Source of the DNA: Cokeromyces recurvatus
Lineage: Eukaryota > Mucoromycota > Mucoromycetes > Mucorales > Mucoraceae
NCBI RefSeq assembly: GCF_025118155.1
Contig: NW_026251434.1
Location: forward strand, 1 to 64,000
Direction of reading: 5' to 3'
Length of the DNA: 64,000 bases
The notes below the pieces were generated by a model. That model was not told the origin of the DNA, searched no databases, and saw nothing but the letters and a program-made list of their open reading frames with translations. The translations under genes and the position numbers were made by a program. Every line of letters starts with the position of its first letter. The stretch's first letter is position 1. Below, piece after piece: positions 23,392 to 33,594 of the stretch.

Positions 23392-23668
23392 TCGCCTTTG
23401 TATGTTGTACATCGCGGCCGTGTTTCGTTGATCACTCACTGCACGGGTATCTCATCTCTGTAGGAGCTATTCGGGAGGCATTATCTTTGCATGTGCTTGG
23501 GAATAGCTTTCTATTTTGATGAGGGAGAGGTGACCCATTCGCCTTTGTATGTTGTACATCGCGGCCGTGTTTCGTTGATCACTCACTGCACGGGTATCTC
23601 ATCTCTGTAGGAGTTATTCGGGAGGCATTATCTTTGCATGTGCTTGGGAATAGCTTTCTATTTTGATG
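23392..23668. repeat. Two direct copies of a GC-richer 130-bp block
   Basis: Copy 1 (23392-23521) and copy 2 (23539-23668) are 130 bp each and differ at a single base by eye (AGCTATT against AGTTATT). They are separated by 17 bp. The unit (starts TCGCCTTTGTATG, contains CATCGCGGCCGTGTTTCG) is about half G+C, far above its surroundings, and lies between the arms of the large inverted repeat. I could not match it to 5S rRNA, tRNA or a known small RNA. Confidence 0.9.
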
Positions 23669-23832
23669 GGTGAATGCTTGAACTTCTTTACATATATATA
23701 TACTTTTAACAATTCTATTTGTAGGTTTTTTAATGTTACAATGTTGATTTCTTATATTCTAGTCATTCAATATTTTTTTTTCAAGTTCCTGACTCAACTA
23801 AATTCTAGATAATCACACTCATGATTAATAAT

Positions 23833-24214
23833 GTACTTAGCCACAGTCCTATCATTAGTAGTATGTGCACTTTTATATAAAACCTCTTTCTAGGATATGT
23901 ATTCTAATATGTTTATATTTTAACAGAGAATGGTGATCAGAAACTTTGAAATAATAAATATAATCACCAGCATTAAAAAAGAAGATGATCTTGCCTTTCT
24001 ATCCCCTCTCTCAACACAAAATCCCTGCTTTCGTGAGGACTCTTTTGACTCTTCTAGCTCTTATGATTCTTCTAACTCTTCATCATCATCTGCTTCTTGT
24101 TGGGAATCCAAAGAAAAAAAGCTACGCATATTAAAAAAAGTTGAAGATGCTGTTTCTGACTTCATCAACAAAGATGATTATGCCTCTTTCTGCTGGGAAG
24201 ATATTGTTTTTTAA
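23833..24214 (+). pseudogene. Copy C: 3' end of the unrecognised repeat family
   Basis: It contains the last few codons of exon 6 (up to TCA TTA GTA at about 23870), an intron with GT..AG ends, and the last exon 23927-24214. The 94-residue peptide beginning at the first ATG of the last exon is identical to that of copy B. All upstream exons are absent. Where copy B has TAA in exon 6, this copy has TTA, so copy C preserves the likely ancestral codon. Confidence 0.85.
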
Positions 24215-24653
24215 TTAAAAATAAAATATATATCGATTTATGGGATTTGTTTTTGTGTTTGTAATTACCAAAAGCAATCTTTATCTTTTTCAATGAGTGC
24301 TCCTGCTGATTTTTGGGCTTCATTAACATGATAAATTTCGCCTAAGATTGGGAGGTGCTGCCTTGTTCAAAGGAGCAATTATAATAGCTGATTTAACTTT
24401 CAAAAACCACCTCTGGAGGTCTTATGTTGATGTTAAATCTATGAAAATACTGCTCTCAAGATAATTCATAGCTGTCTTACCCCTCGACCCACGCTATACA
24501 ATTTTCAACTTTAGCTGGATTTGTTACTGGGAAATGATTGAGACTAGCTACTGTTTCAAGAACTATACTGAAATCATGTCGTAAAACATACTTCAACTAA
24601 TCGTAAACTTTTTTCTCCTTCATTAATTTTTTTTTTTTTTTTCATGTCCATCA

Positions 24654-24702
<49 letters not shown>

Positions 24703-24945
24703 AGGCATTTATCATTAGGTTGTATTTTTATTAGGATGAGAGCAGGGCAAGCAAGGTACAGAAGATATGCGACAATCAGGCGTAATATTCCAGCCAATTT
24801 TAGTTAGCTAGTTCTGACAATTGTTTTCAACCAAGGGATAAAAACAATTTATACTCATGACATTAACTTTTCTAAACTCGACATTTATTTTTGGCGTTCT
24901 GCCATTTATTTTTGCGAAAACGCCAAATTCTATAGGTTTGACTGT
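23833..24945 (-). repeat. Right arm of a 1.1-kb inverted repeat, carrying partial copy C
   Basis: Reverse complement of 16756-17876. It starts in the middle of family exon 6 (TACTTAGCCACAG), continues through the intron and the complete last exon, then the dead transposase fragment and poly(A) tract (24657-24701), and ends GGTTTGACTGT at 24945, directly followed by ATATA. The spacer between the arms is about 6 kb. Confidence 0.88.
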
Positions 24946-27150
24946 ATATAAAAAGTAAATAAACTACTTTTTTCTTACATTCTTGCTTTCAAAGAAGATA
25001 GTAATGCTTTACTACATTCAAATAAAAGGCAAAACTTATCTCTAAAGTATTAAAAAGAAAAGAGAAAAAAAAAAGACAAGTAGAAAGGCAGGAGAGAAGA
25101 TTTAACGCAAAGTAAATTAAAAACAAAAAAAATACGCTAAGATTAAACTTTAATAACTTCTCCTTCTTTTCGTTTATTTTTTTTCTCCTGAATTTTACTA
25201 TAAAAAAAGTGCATTTTTTCGTTTTTTTCTTCTTCTTTTTTCTTTAGCTTTTTTTTATTTTTCCTATTCTTCTTTATTTTTACTTGAAACTATGGGTAGA
25301 CATTGTCAGGGTTATGAAGTGTGCTCAAGTCACATAGCTTGGCTTACTTGAGTTTGTAGAACTGTCCGTTTATAACATGGCTAAAGGGGAGGGCCTAGAC
25401 TCTCTTTTGGTTACTACATGCATATCCGCCTTCACCTTGGGTTATTGCAACCTTAGATAATTGATGGGACCTTATCGAATTTTGACTGCTCAAGTTTGAT
25501 TTATTTCCAAAGGAGGAGGGAAATAAAAAGGATACTTGGGGTTGGAAATTGTAAACCTGTTCCTTTTTTAGGGAGATTAGCGTACTCTTTGTCTGCACCA
25601 TTGAAAGGGCTTATCTCAAGGTTTAGTTTTTCTGTTTTTCTTTTTGGAGGTTTTTCCTTCTTTTTATTTTTATCTAGTTGCTGTTTATAAAATAAAAATA
25701 GATAAGGATGCACAGCTTACGTTTCTGACCGTGGTTTTTTCATCTATTTATTTTAGTTGAAGAATCCCAACTTGTATTTACTGTTAAGTCAAAAGTAGAT
25801 GCTAGGGGTCAAAGAAGGGACATTCTCAGGTAAACAATAGTCAGGTCGTGCACTTCATGTATCTGGATTCCTTCCACTTCGCCACGCTACAGGTCAGAAT
25901 GTTTAGCCCGGCTTCCAGTGAAACTTACATCCAACTGTATTTTTTATTGGGGTAGGAAGTGAGGAATCCTATCTTTTTCTTCTAGCAAGGCTTGGGTCAG
26001 GTTGGTACTTTGCCAAGTGTCTACTAGTCGAAATTGGACGTTTATCTTTCAAGTAGAAATTTAGAGGGAGAAGAAAAAATTACAGCCTGTATCAATTTGT
26101 TTGTGTATGGGTTGTAATATTATTTTTGGGATTAGATATGCTTTCACCTTCTCGTGGTTAATCCTGTTAGTATCAAGTCTCTTCTACTAAAGAGATTTGA
26201 GAACTAAGAAAAGCATCTTTTTTTTATGATATTAATAAAAATGAAAAAAAAAACACATTTTTAACTTTCAACTGGGATAAGATAACACGTGCAGTGAGTT
26301 TAGAGGACTTGACAAAGATGAGGTTTGAATTAATTCACATAGGGTGCAGATTTGTCTGAATTATATCTGTGATCTCCGTACAATCAGTTATACAGTTGTC
26401 AGATGTGTCAAAGTATTATTTTTCAAGGAATATAAATTTAATCATTTTTACCAGTATATTTGTATTTCTTCAGCCACAAAGAAGCTTTTTTTATTTTTTG
26501 AAGACTGAAGATGCGAGAACTATTTATAAGCTTTTTCAAAACTTGCTTTTTACATTTCCTTAAAAAAAGAAAAAAAAAGCAATGAACTATAGTAATGTGC
26601 CCCCAAATTTATCTCTTGCTTCAACATTAAAGTTGAAGTTCCTGATATTAAATTGATTGAAGTTGAAGAAGATCATCAATACGACTTTGATAAAAACAAG
26701 AGGTTTCAGGCATGCTTACCTCTCACCTTATTCTTACAAGCTTAATTATATAAAACAATTCTAGTCTATTGTTAAAAATTAAGTTGAACTTCGCCAATTT
26801 CATTAGGATATTGAGGATTTAGTAACTAGAGTATCCGAAGCTTGCAATACTTTCCCCCTCTCCCACAAACATATTCGAGAATTTTTACAACACTCAATGA
26901 ATATAATTTAATATAAGGATTTACTTTTTAGAATCCAATGAAGCTACATGTAAAGCAAGAATGTATCTTCTCCTTTAACGCCAGTTACCTGTATTGGATT
27001 TGTATCATGTGTATTGATGGTGAAAGCATTTTACTAGCCAACAGTAAATTTTATTAGGCACAATAAATTGCTATTGCTGCTCCAAAAAAATTTATTCTCA
27101 TCTTCTAATTTATGTAATAATACTCCTTTTTAGATCTGTACTTGAATAAG

Positions 27151-27162
<12 letters not shown>
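24946..27162. other. 2.2-kb region with no clear gene, some coding-like scraps
   Basis: The part 25290-26220 is less AT-rich than its surroundings and contains an exon-like piece after a TTTTAG (from about 25757), reading EESQLVFTVKSKVDARG and ending at CTCAG|GTAAAC. Around 26630-26700 and 26812-26905 two further pieces read IEVEEDHQYDFDKNK and DIEDLVTRVSEACNTF, separated by an intron-like GT..AG stretch. None matches a family I know. They may be exons of a decayed or fast-evolving gene, or chance. Confidence 0.3.

Positions 27163-27200
<38 letters not shown>
27163..27200. repeat. Poly(A) tract, 38 nt
   Basis: It lies 31 bases upstream of the ORC4 start codon, preceded by a T12 run, so the 5' leader or promoter of ORC4 contains a T12-A38 homopolymer pair. 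Confidence 0.95.
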
Positions 27201-27202
<2 letters not shown>

Positions 27203-27231
27203 ATATTTTTTCTTTCTAATAGCTTTAAATC

Positions 27232-28778
27232 ATGTCAAAAAGAACACTTGAAGAAGCTGATTTAAGCATAGAAATAAACAGCCCCAATAAAGCTGCAAAA
27301 GTATCAGATTGGCAAGAAAAAGATTTTGATGTTCGTAGAGTGCAAGCTTTATTATTAAATCGATTAAATGGCATTGAATTACCTCCTCGACTTCATGGAC
27401 TTGATAATGAATACAACACTTTATATAAATTACTTAAACAAACAATAACAGCTGGTGAAAGCAATTCATGTCTGTTAATCGGCAATAGAGGTACTGGTAA
27501 AACTGCTCTGGTTCGTACAGTCCTAAGAGATTTACAAAAATCGTATAAAGAATTTTGCATTGTTCGATTGAATGGACTAACAGAAACAAATGATCGACTT
27601 GCTTTAAATGAAATTGCACGTCAATTAGTTAAAGAGCAAAAAGAACATGCAGAACATACTTTTGTAAGCCTAGTTATAAAAAAGAAAAGAAAAGAATCTC
27701 ACTTCTCTTCTTATTTAGACTTCATTTGCTGATTCCTTTGATTATCTTCTTTCACTTTTAAAATCAGGTGATAAAGCATCCTTACCTGTGATATTTATAT
27801 TAGATGAATTTGATTTGTTTGCTCAACATCCAAAGCAAGCTTTGCTTTATAATTTATTTGATGCTGCTCAAAGTGCACAGAACCCAATGGCCGTTATTGG
27901 ACTCACTTGTCGACTAGATACCCTTGATTTATTAGAGAAACGTGTCAAGTCTCGTTTTTCACATCGACAAATCTATTTATTTCCTTCATCAAACTTTGGT
28001 CAGTTTTTGGAAATAGCGAAAGGAACGTTGGAATTACCTGAGAATTATCCTTCTAGTACAGAATTCAATCGATCGTTGGAAGAGTTATTTCAACATCCTA
28101 CACTTAACAGTATTTTAAGACGTATCTTTGATATTTCAAAGGACATTCGCATGTTTCATAAGATTTGTGTATGTGATAAATGAAGTCTTTTTTGTTTTGT
28201 TTTTAACTCTTCTCCTTTCTCTTTTTCTCTCTCTTTTTAAATATACAGTTTCCAGCTGTCTACAAGTTGCGTCCTGAAGCGCCTTATTTAGATTTAGAAG
28301 AATTTCTTGAATCGAGTCTAATACAGCGTGCTGATTCTAAAACAGAAATATTAAAGGGAATTGCATTACTAGAACTTATTTTAATCATTAGTATGAAAAA
28401 GTTAATGGAAAAGGATATCACAACTTTTAATTTTCAAATGGTTTACGACGAATATAAAGATTTTATGAATCAAACACAGATCAACGGTATGGGGATTGGC
28501 ATGAAGCTATATAAGAAAGCTGTAGCATTAAAAGTAATGGTCTTTTTTTTCTTTAATATTAAAAGAAAAGATGTAACTAAATTTGATTCTACTTTTTTGG
28601 TTAGGCTTTCGAAAATTTACAGATGTTTGAATTAGTGTGTCCTGTTGACATTGCAGGAAAATGTCCAAAAGAATATCGCATGACAAAGCTAATGTTAGAA
28701 CAAGCACAAGTTACTGAAGCAGTTTTAAAATATAATTGTTCTCAAATAGTTAAAAAATGGGCAACAGGTGCTGCATAA
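27232..28778 (+). CDS. ORC4: Origin recognition complex subunit 4
   Basis: Four exons, 27232-27663, 27719-28168, 28249-28533 and 28605-28778, every one a multiple of three, give 446 residues. The AAA+ ATPase core has Walker A GNRGTGKTA (84-92) and a Walker B-like VIFILDEFD (about 168-176), preceded by the ORC4-type N-terminal segment (ELPPRLHGLDNEYNTL). The C-terminal part (PYLDLEEFLES, FNFQMVYDEYKDFMN, then the final exon) fits the winged-helix domain of Orc4. ORC binds replication origins and, with Cdc6 and Cdt1, loads MCM helicase in the nucleus. The start is the first ATG after the poly(A) tract. The length matches Orc4 in other fungi. All introns are short (55-80 nt) with GT..AG ends. 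Confidence 0.9.
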
Positions 28779-29965
28779 AAAAGGATTTAATATTTGTGTT
28801 TAAAAAAAAATGATACGCAAAAATAAGTATTTTACACTTTGAATTTAGACATTTTAAATGAATCAAAAATAAAATGCAAATGTCATGTTTACCTTTTTTG
28901 GATGACATTGAATGTCAATTTATACTTTTTTTTTAGAAAAAAAAAACTGTAGATGCAGATAATAATACATGTTATAGTGCAAAACATAAAAAAAGTTTTC
29001 TAATTAAATAAAATTTCGTAACCTCTGAAGACATGCACTAGTTTGAGTCCCGGATCTTTGAAAGAAACATACAAAAAAGGGGATTGTTGTGGGTCCAACT
29101 TTAAAAAAAAAAAAACACTAACAATACCACAAATTCATGTTACAGCCTACAACCAATTATTTTCAAAATGACTATACCAACATCCTTCTAAGTTATAAGT
29201 TGCTCTGTCATTATAATTATATATACCGCATTAAACTAAAGAAAAGAATATAAATTAACATTTTACAATGTCCAATAGAAGATTAAACATGGCATCTGCA
29301 TTTTATTCTTGATTCTTTTAGAAGGTGTAAAATGAACTAATGCAATTTAATATTCAATAAAAATATTAAAAGTCAGCTAAAAATAGAAAAAAAATTTTTT
29401 TTGGGAACTCCTTCAGTAGATAGATAAAGCAAAAAGCCTCAAATCACGTGGATTTTTACAGATACAGACTGTTAATTGAAATAAGGAAGGAGATGAAAGC
29501 GGAGGATATAGAAAAAAAGAATTTGAACTAAAAAGATTTTTTCTTTTTTTTTTTTTTTTTTTTTTTTTTCAACTGAATTTTATATATTTTTATGTTCTGC
29601 ACTTTTGATCCCAAGCTTGATCAAATCCTCTTCATTCACGGCGACTCTCCTACTTCGTGTTGGCACCCATAAACTCGAAATAAGCTTATTAATCTCATTA
29701 AAACCTTTTTTTAACAAAAAAAAACCAGAAAAGAGATTCCCATCTTTTAAATTTAATTATTCCTAATTTCTCTTATTTACTTTTTTTTTTTCCTCCATCT
29801 TTTTTTTATATATATTCATATATATTTTAAATTAATCTAAAAGAACAATTGCACTTATTATTTTAGATAACTTTTCGATACCAAACATCTCTATCTTCTT
29901 CTATATATATTTATATACATATTTTTCATTATACTCTTTTTTTTTTCATCATCATCATTATCAAA
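28779..29965. other. Intergenic region, promoter of the PRL-type phosphatase
   Basis: About 1.2 kb without a conserved frame. Pyrimidine-rich stretches, including a T run at about 29545-29569, occupy the last 450 bases before the phosphatase start, and a CACGTG E-box-like hexamer lies near 29444. The hexamer's role is unknown. Confidence 0.45.
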
Positions 29966-30795
29966 ATGTCTCGAAACAGCTCTCCTCTTGGACGTATGCT
30001 TACCGTCATTGACTGTCCTAATTCAGCCTTACGCTTTTTGATTCTTGATTGTCCAACAGAGTCAACTTTGGATTTCTATATGGAAGAATTTATGCGACTC
30101 AACGTAGTAGCTGTTGTTCGATGCTGTCAGCCTACTTATAGTGCTGCTCGGTTAACTGAAAGAAATATACAAGTATTAGATTTACCTTTTAAAGATGGTG
30201 GTGTGGTAAAGTATACAGCAGCATTTATATTAATAAAGAAAAAAAGGGGGGAAAAAAAAAGAACAAAGTAAGCTAACTCTTCCTTTATTTTATTTTTTTT
30301 ACCCTCTGATATGACTAATAGCCCCCTCCGCAAATTGTGCGTGAATGGTTACAGTTAGTAGAGAAAAATAAACAAATAGCCGAAACAGCCAAACAGGAAG
30401 GTACTGCTGCTCCTACAATTGCAGTTCACTGTGTAGCAGGATTAGGTAGAGCACCTGCTTTGGTAGCTATTGCCTTGATTGAAATGGGAATGAAACCTTT
30501 GGATGCTATCGAATTTATCAGAGGAAAAAGACGAGGAGCCTTTAATAAACCTCAAATTGCTTACCTTGTAAAGTATTGAAAACGAAAAAAAAAACAGTTT
30601 TATATATATAGTTTATTTAACTCTTTCTTTCTTTTTTAGGATTCATATAAACGTACTTTGAAGCCTAAATCAGCAGCTTCTAATTATTCATTCAGAACAT
30701 CTCTTGGTCGTATGTTTAAATTAGGTGGTACTAGTAATAAAACTACTAATCCATCTCCTTCTACAAATGGAAATACATTATCACAGTTAACATGA
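29966..30795 (+). CDS. PRL/PTP4A-like protein tyrosine phosphatase
   Basis: Three exons, 29966-30205, 30322-30567 and 30640-30795, give 213 residues. The core has the signature [10 protein letters not shown] with catalytic Cys117 and Arg123 (HCX5R), and the general-acid loop LPFKDGG with Asp77. The sequence around [20 protein letters not shown] and [14 protein letters not shown] also fits the PRL (phosphatase of regenerating liver) family. Animal PRLs end in a CAAX prenylation box; this one ends in a Ser/Asn/Thr-rich tail (NTLSQLT) without Cys, so it should not be prenylated. The N-terminus carries a short Ser-rich extension. Function in fungi is poorly known; related proteins influence magnesium transport and growth in animals. 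Confidence 0.87.
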
Positions 30796-31131
30796 ATCCA
30801 TGGCCCCTTTTATTACTGTTATTATTTTTGCTTTATCAACAACTTAGTATTAGATTATTATTGTTATTTTATTTTAATAAAGAAGAAGATTTTTGTAATG
30901 AAGAAAAAAAAAGTAGTAGTAGTAGTAGTAGTATCATGTGTGTCTTTTGAATAATGATTTTCATCTTTTGTAAATACTAATAAAATACACATTTATATCA
31001 ATATTTATTACATATGAATATAGTAATTGAGCAGATGATATTTATATCTGAAATTGCTCTATATTAAAAAAAAACACAATTAACTAGCTTTTTCTTACTT
31101 TTAAATATTAGTTAATAAACAGTATTTATTA
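30796..31131. other. Short gap between convergent genes, with (AGT)n microsatellite
   Basis: It holds the 3' ends of the phosphatase and the membrane protein. An (AGT/GTA) triplet repeat lies at about 30912-30934. Confidence 0.6.
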
Positions 31132-31878
31132 TTAATCCTTCGTATAAGCAGGTGGTGGTATTGAACAATCATGACATAATGATTCTATATCATTACTATC
31201 ATTGTCATTAGTAGTAGTAGTAGTAGTGGTAGTAGTAGTGATAGCAGTATTGGTAGCAGTAGTGGTAGTAATACAACTCTGTTGCTGAGGAAAGTGATTA
31301 GGTGTATTTGTAGACGAAGAGGATTGATGTAATAATAATAATTCTTTTGCAGATGGTGCAGAGGGCTCCGGTACAAACATAGAAAATGAATTAGATACAG
31401 GTGGGGATAACAATAAAGGAGAAACAAGGGATAAGTCAGTCATGATAGATGATGAATTCATGCCCTGGTCTATCACAACAGACGACATGATTGCAGTGGA
31501 GGAGCTTTTAAGAAGAAGTTTATTTGAGGTATTTGTGATTTCCCTTAATTCTGAATTCACTACCTCTGTTTCTTCTTCAGCTTGGCAAGTTGATAAAGTA
31601 CAAGGCCCTTGGTCTACGCTATCGTGAAAATGTCTTCTTTGTTTACATTTTCGAAAATACCAATATATCATAATACCCACGCCTAATGCGAATGAAATCG
31701 CTAACCCACCTGTTAAACTCAAGACAACGGCTAAAGTCCGTAATTGTCTCTCATTTATATGTAAATGATGTAAGAGAGTTGAAGAAGGAACTTGCTCTGA
31801 GGTTGTTAGTGTGTCTGTATAAGCATTAGCAGTAATAGAGGGTCCGAATATTGCCGATGTTGTAGTATAATTATTCAT
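31132..31878 (-). CDS. Single-pass membrane protein with PSAP and PPAY motifs
   Basis: A single-exon gene of 248 residues. A roughly 47-residue N-terminal segment rich in Thr and Ser, without a signal peptide, precedes one membrane span (about 48-76, VVLSLTGGLAISFALGVGIM), which is followed by YWYFRKCKQRRH, so by the positive-inside rule the C-terminus is cytosolic. The tail is low in complexity (a run of ten Thr near 216-228) and has an EPSAPSA stretch containing PSAP (Tsg101/Vps23-binding type) and, at the very end, PPPAY (PPxY, bound by WW domains of Nedd4/Rsp5 ligases). That layout resembles membrane adaptors of the Rsp5 ubiquitin ligase such as the Rcr or Bsd2 groups, but there is no clear sequence match. 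The start is the ATG at 31878. Confidence 0.7.
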   Translation of the reverse strand: MNNYTTTSAIFGPSITANAYTDTLTTSEQVPSSTLLHHLHINERQLRTLAVVLSLTGGLAISFALGVGIMIYWYFRKCKQRRHFHDSVDQGPCTLSTCQAEEETEVVNSELREITNTSNKLLLKSSSTAIMSSVVIDQGMNSSSIMTDLSLVSPLLLSPPVSNSFSMFVPEPSAPSAKELLLLHQSSSSTNTPNHFPQQQSCITTTTATNTAITTTTTTTTTTNDNDSNDIESLCHDCSIPPPAYTKD

Positions 31879-32257
31879 GTATCTGATAGGAGCTCATAAC
31901 CAATATTTATACGTAATTGAAAATAAAAATAAATAGAGAAAGAGAGAGAGAGAGAGAAAGGATTGATGTGAGAAGGAATAATCTACTGGTTTCCCTCCTC
32001 TCTCTTTCCTTTTTTTTTCTCCTCCCCAACCCCTCCTGTTTTCTTTGTGTATACACATATCTATCTTTTTTTTAATTAATTTTCAGGGATAAAGAAAAAC
32101 AGTATTATACTTTTTAGCAACAACAGCATTTTAAATAAGTATATATAAGGAAAGAAAGGAGAGAGAAAGAGAGAGAAGAAGGAGCAACAAATAGATGCCA
32201 TGACAAAAAAAAAAAAAAATAAAAAATTACTTCCTGAAGAAGAATAAGCGGGTTTTC

Positions 32258-32288
<31 letters not shown>

Positions 32289-32593
32289 CTTTTTAAGGAT
32301 TGTGGCTGAAATTAATATATAAAGTAAATCTATGATATGATATTATTTATAAATAACTCAGTATAGACATGCTAACAAATTGCTATTGCGCCGCTTATGC
32401 AGCCTATATTTGTATATTATAGTCTAATATTCGAATAATAATAGGAACACCTTGCTAACTAATGTTTGTATCAATAACTGGCTACTCATCGGTTTAAAAC
32501 ATCCAAATTTAGAATATATTGACCGAGACATATCTACACTGAATATATAAATACTAGAGATAAAAAAAATATATATGTATTCATATAATAAAA
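31879..32593. other. Intergenic region between divergent membrane-protein genes
   Basis: A 0.7-kb bidirectional promoter region with purine-rich (GA)n blocks (about 31936-31960 and 32150-32180), pyrimidine runs and a T tract around 32259-32282. No gene. Confidence 0.5.
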
Positions 32594-33594
32594 ATGAATA
32601 GAATAAAATCAGTAGATAGTAATATATCTGATAATGTCTTTCTTTTACCTTCAAATAAACTTTCTTCAATGGATAATAATAATAATTATTCTTCATTATC
32701 ACCAGCCACAACTATCGGAGTTGAGCAAACTAAAGGTAACAGTCAACAACAAGAAAATTTTGTGACAATGACTACTACTACTCGAATGGATCGATTGAAA
32801 GCTCTGTGGAAATATATACGACCATTAGCTATTATGCTCTTCATCAATATAGCATTACCTTTGGCTTTGTATTATATTTTAAAAATTTGGTTAAGTGTTC
32901 TAGTTGCATTAATTTTATCTGGTATCCCTCCTTTTTTACATGTCATTTATCGATTTTGGAAGAGCAAACAATTTGATATTATTGGCTGTATTTGTGTAAT
33001 CTCTTATATTACTTCAGCTGTGCTTTCACTCATTACTAGTAAGAAATATATATAAAAATATGTATATTATACTTACCGTTAACATGACGATAACATATTT
33101 ATTCTATAGAGAACGTGAGATTGAATTTACTTCGTGATTCTTTTACGAATGCACTTATCAGTTTATTATTCTTTGTGACCTTAATTCCAATACATACTCG
33201 TTGGTGTAAAGTACGACCTCTTATATTCCTTATAACGCAACAAATGTTATCTGAACGGCCCGATGTAGAATGGACTGATAGTCAAGATGAGAAACACACT
33301 ATGAATCGCTCAGAATGGTTATGGGAATATGTTCCAGCTTTTCGAAAATTTTGTTATGTGCTGACTGCCGCTTGGAGTGCGGCACTGATGTTAGAATTTA
33401 TAATCAAAATCATCTTTATTGAAGCCACACATTTAACCATAGATCAAATTATTCTTTATGGCAATATCATTATTGCCGTCATAACTGTCTCGATGACTAT
33501 TATTACCATACTCGGTAGACGATTCATTTATAAAAGAATAATCTCTACTGCAAAGGAATGGCATAAGCAGAATAATTATAGTAATCGGTTATGA
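32594..33594 (+). CDS. VC0807-like multi-pass membrane protein
   Basis: Two exons, 32594-33038 and 33110-33594, give 309 residues. After a polar N-terminus (1-70, Asn/Ser/Thr-rich) there are about six hydrophobic segments, the first ones being IMLFINIALPLALYYIL and LSVLVALILSGIPPFL. The pairing PLALYYIL..W.....AL.LSGIPPFLHV..R followed by a D-rich loop and RLNLLRDS resembles the VC0807 family (a family without known biochemical role, related to bacterial intracellular septation protein A). The junction restores K-N-V-R-L-N in frame. Function unknown. The start is the only ATG before the family domain that is in frame. Confidence 0.7.

Noticed and set aside
23392..23668. CRISPR-like repeats
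   Set aside because: Only two long direct copies, no short repeat-spacer structure, and the genome is eukaryotic.
23392..23668. 5S rRNA genes
   Set aside because: The unit is of similar length but lacks the conserved internal control region and cannot be paired into the 5S fold by eye.
25395..25713. Overlapping frames on both strands at 25.4-25.7 kb
   Set aside because: No ATG-led conserved content, conflicting frames, no domain.
31185..31427. Leu/Tyr-rich minus frame overlapping the PPAY protein
   Set aside because: Shadow frame of the Thr/Ser codon repeats of the real gene.
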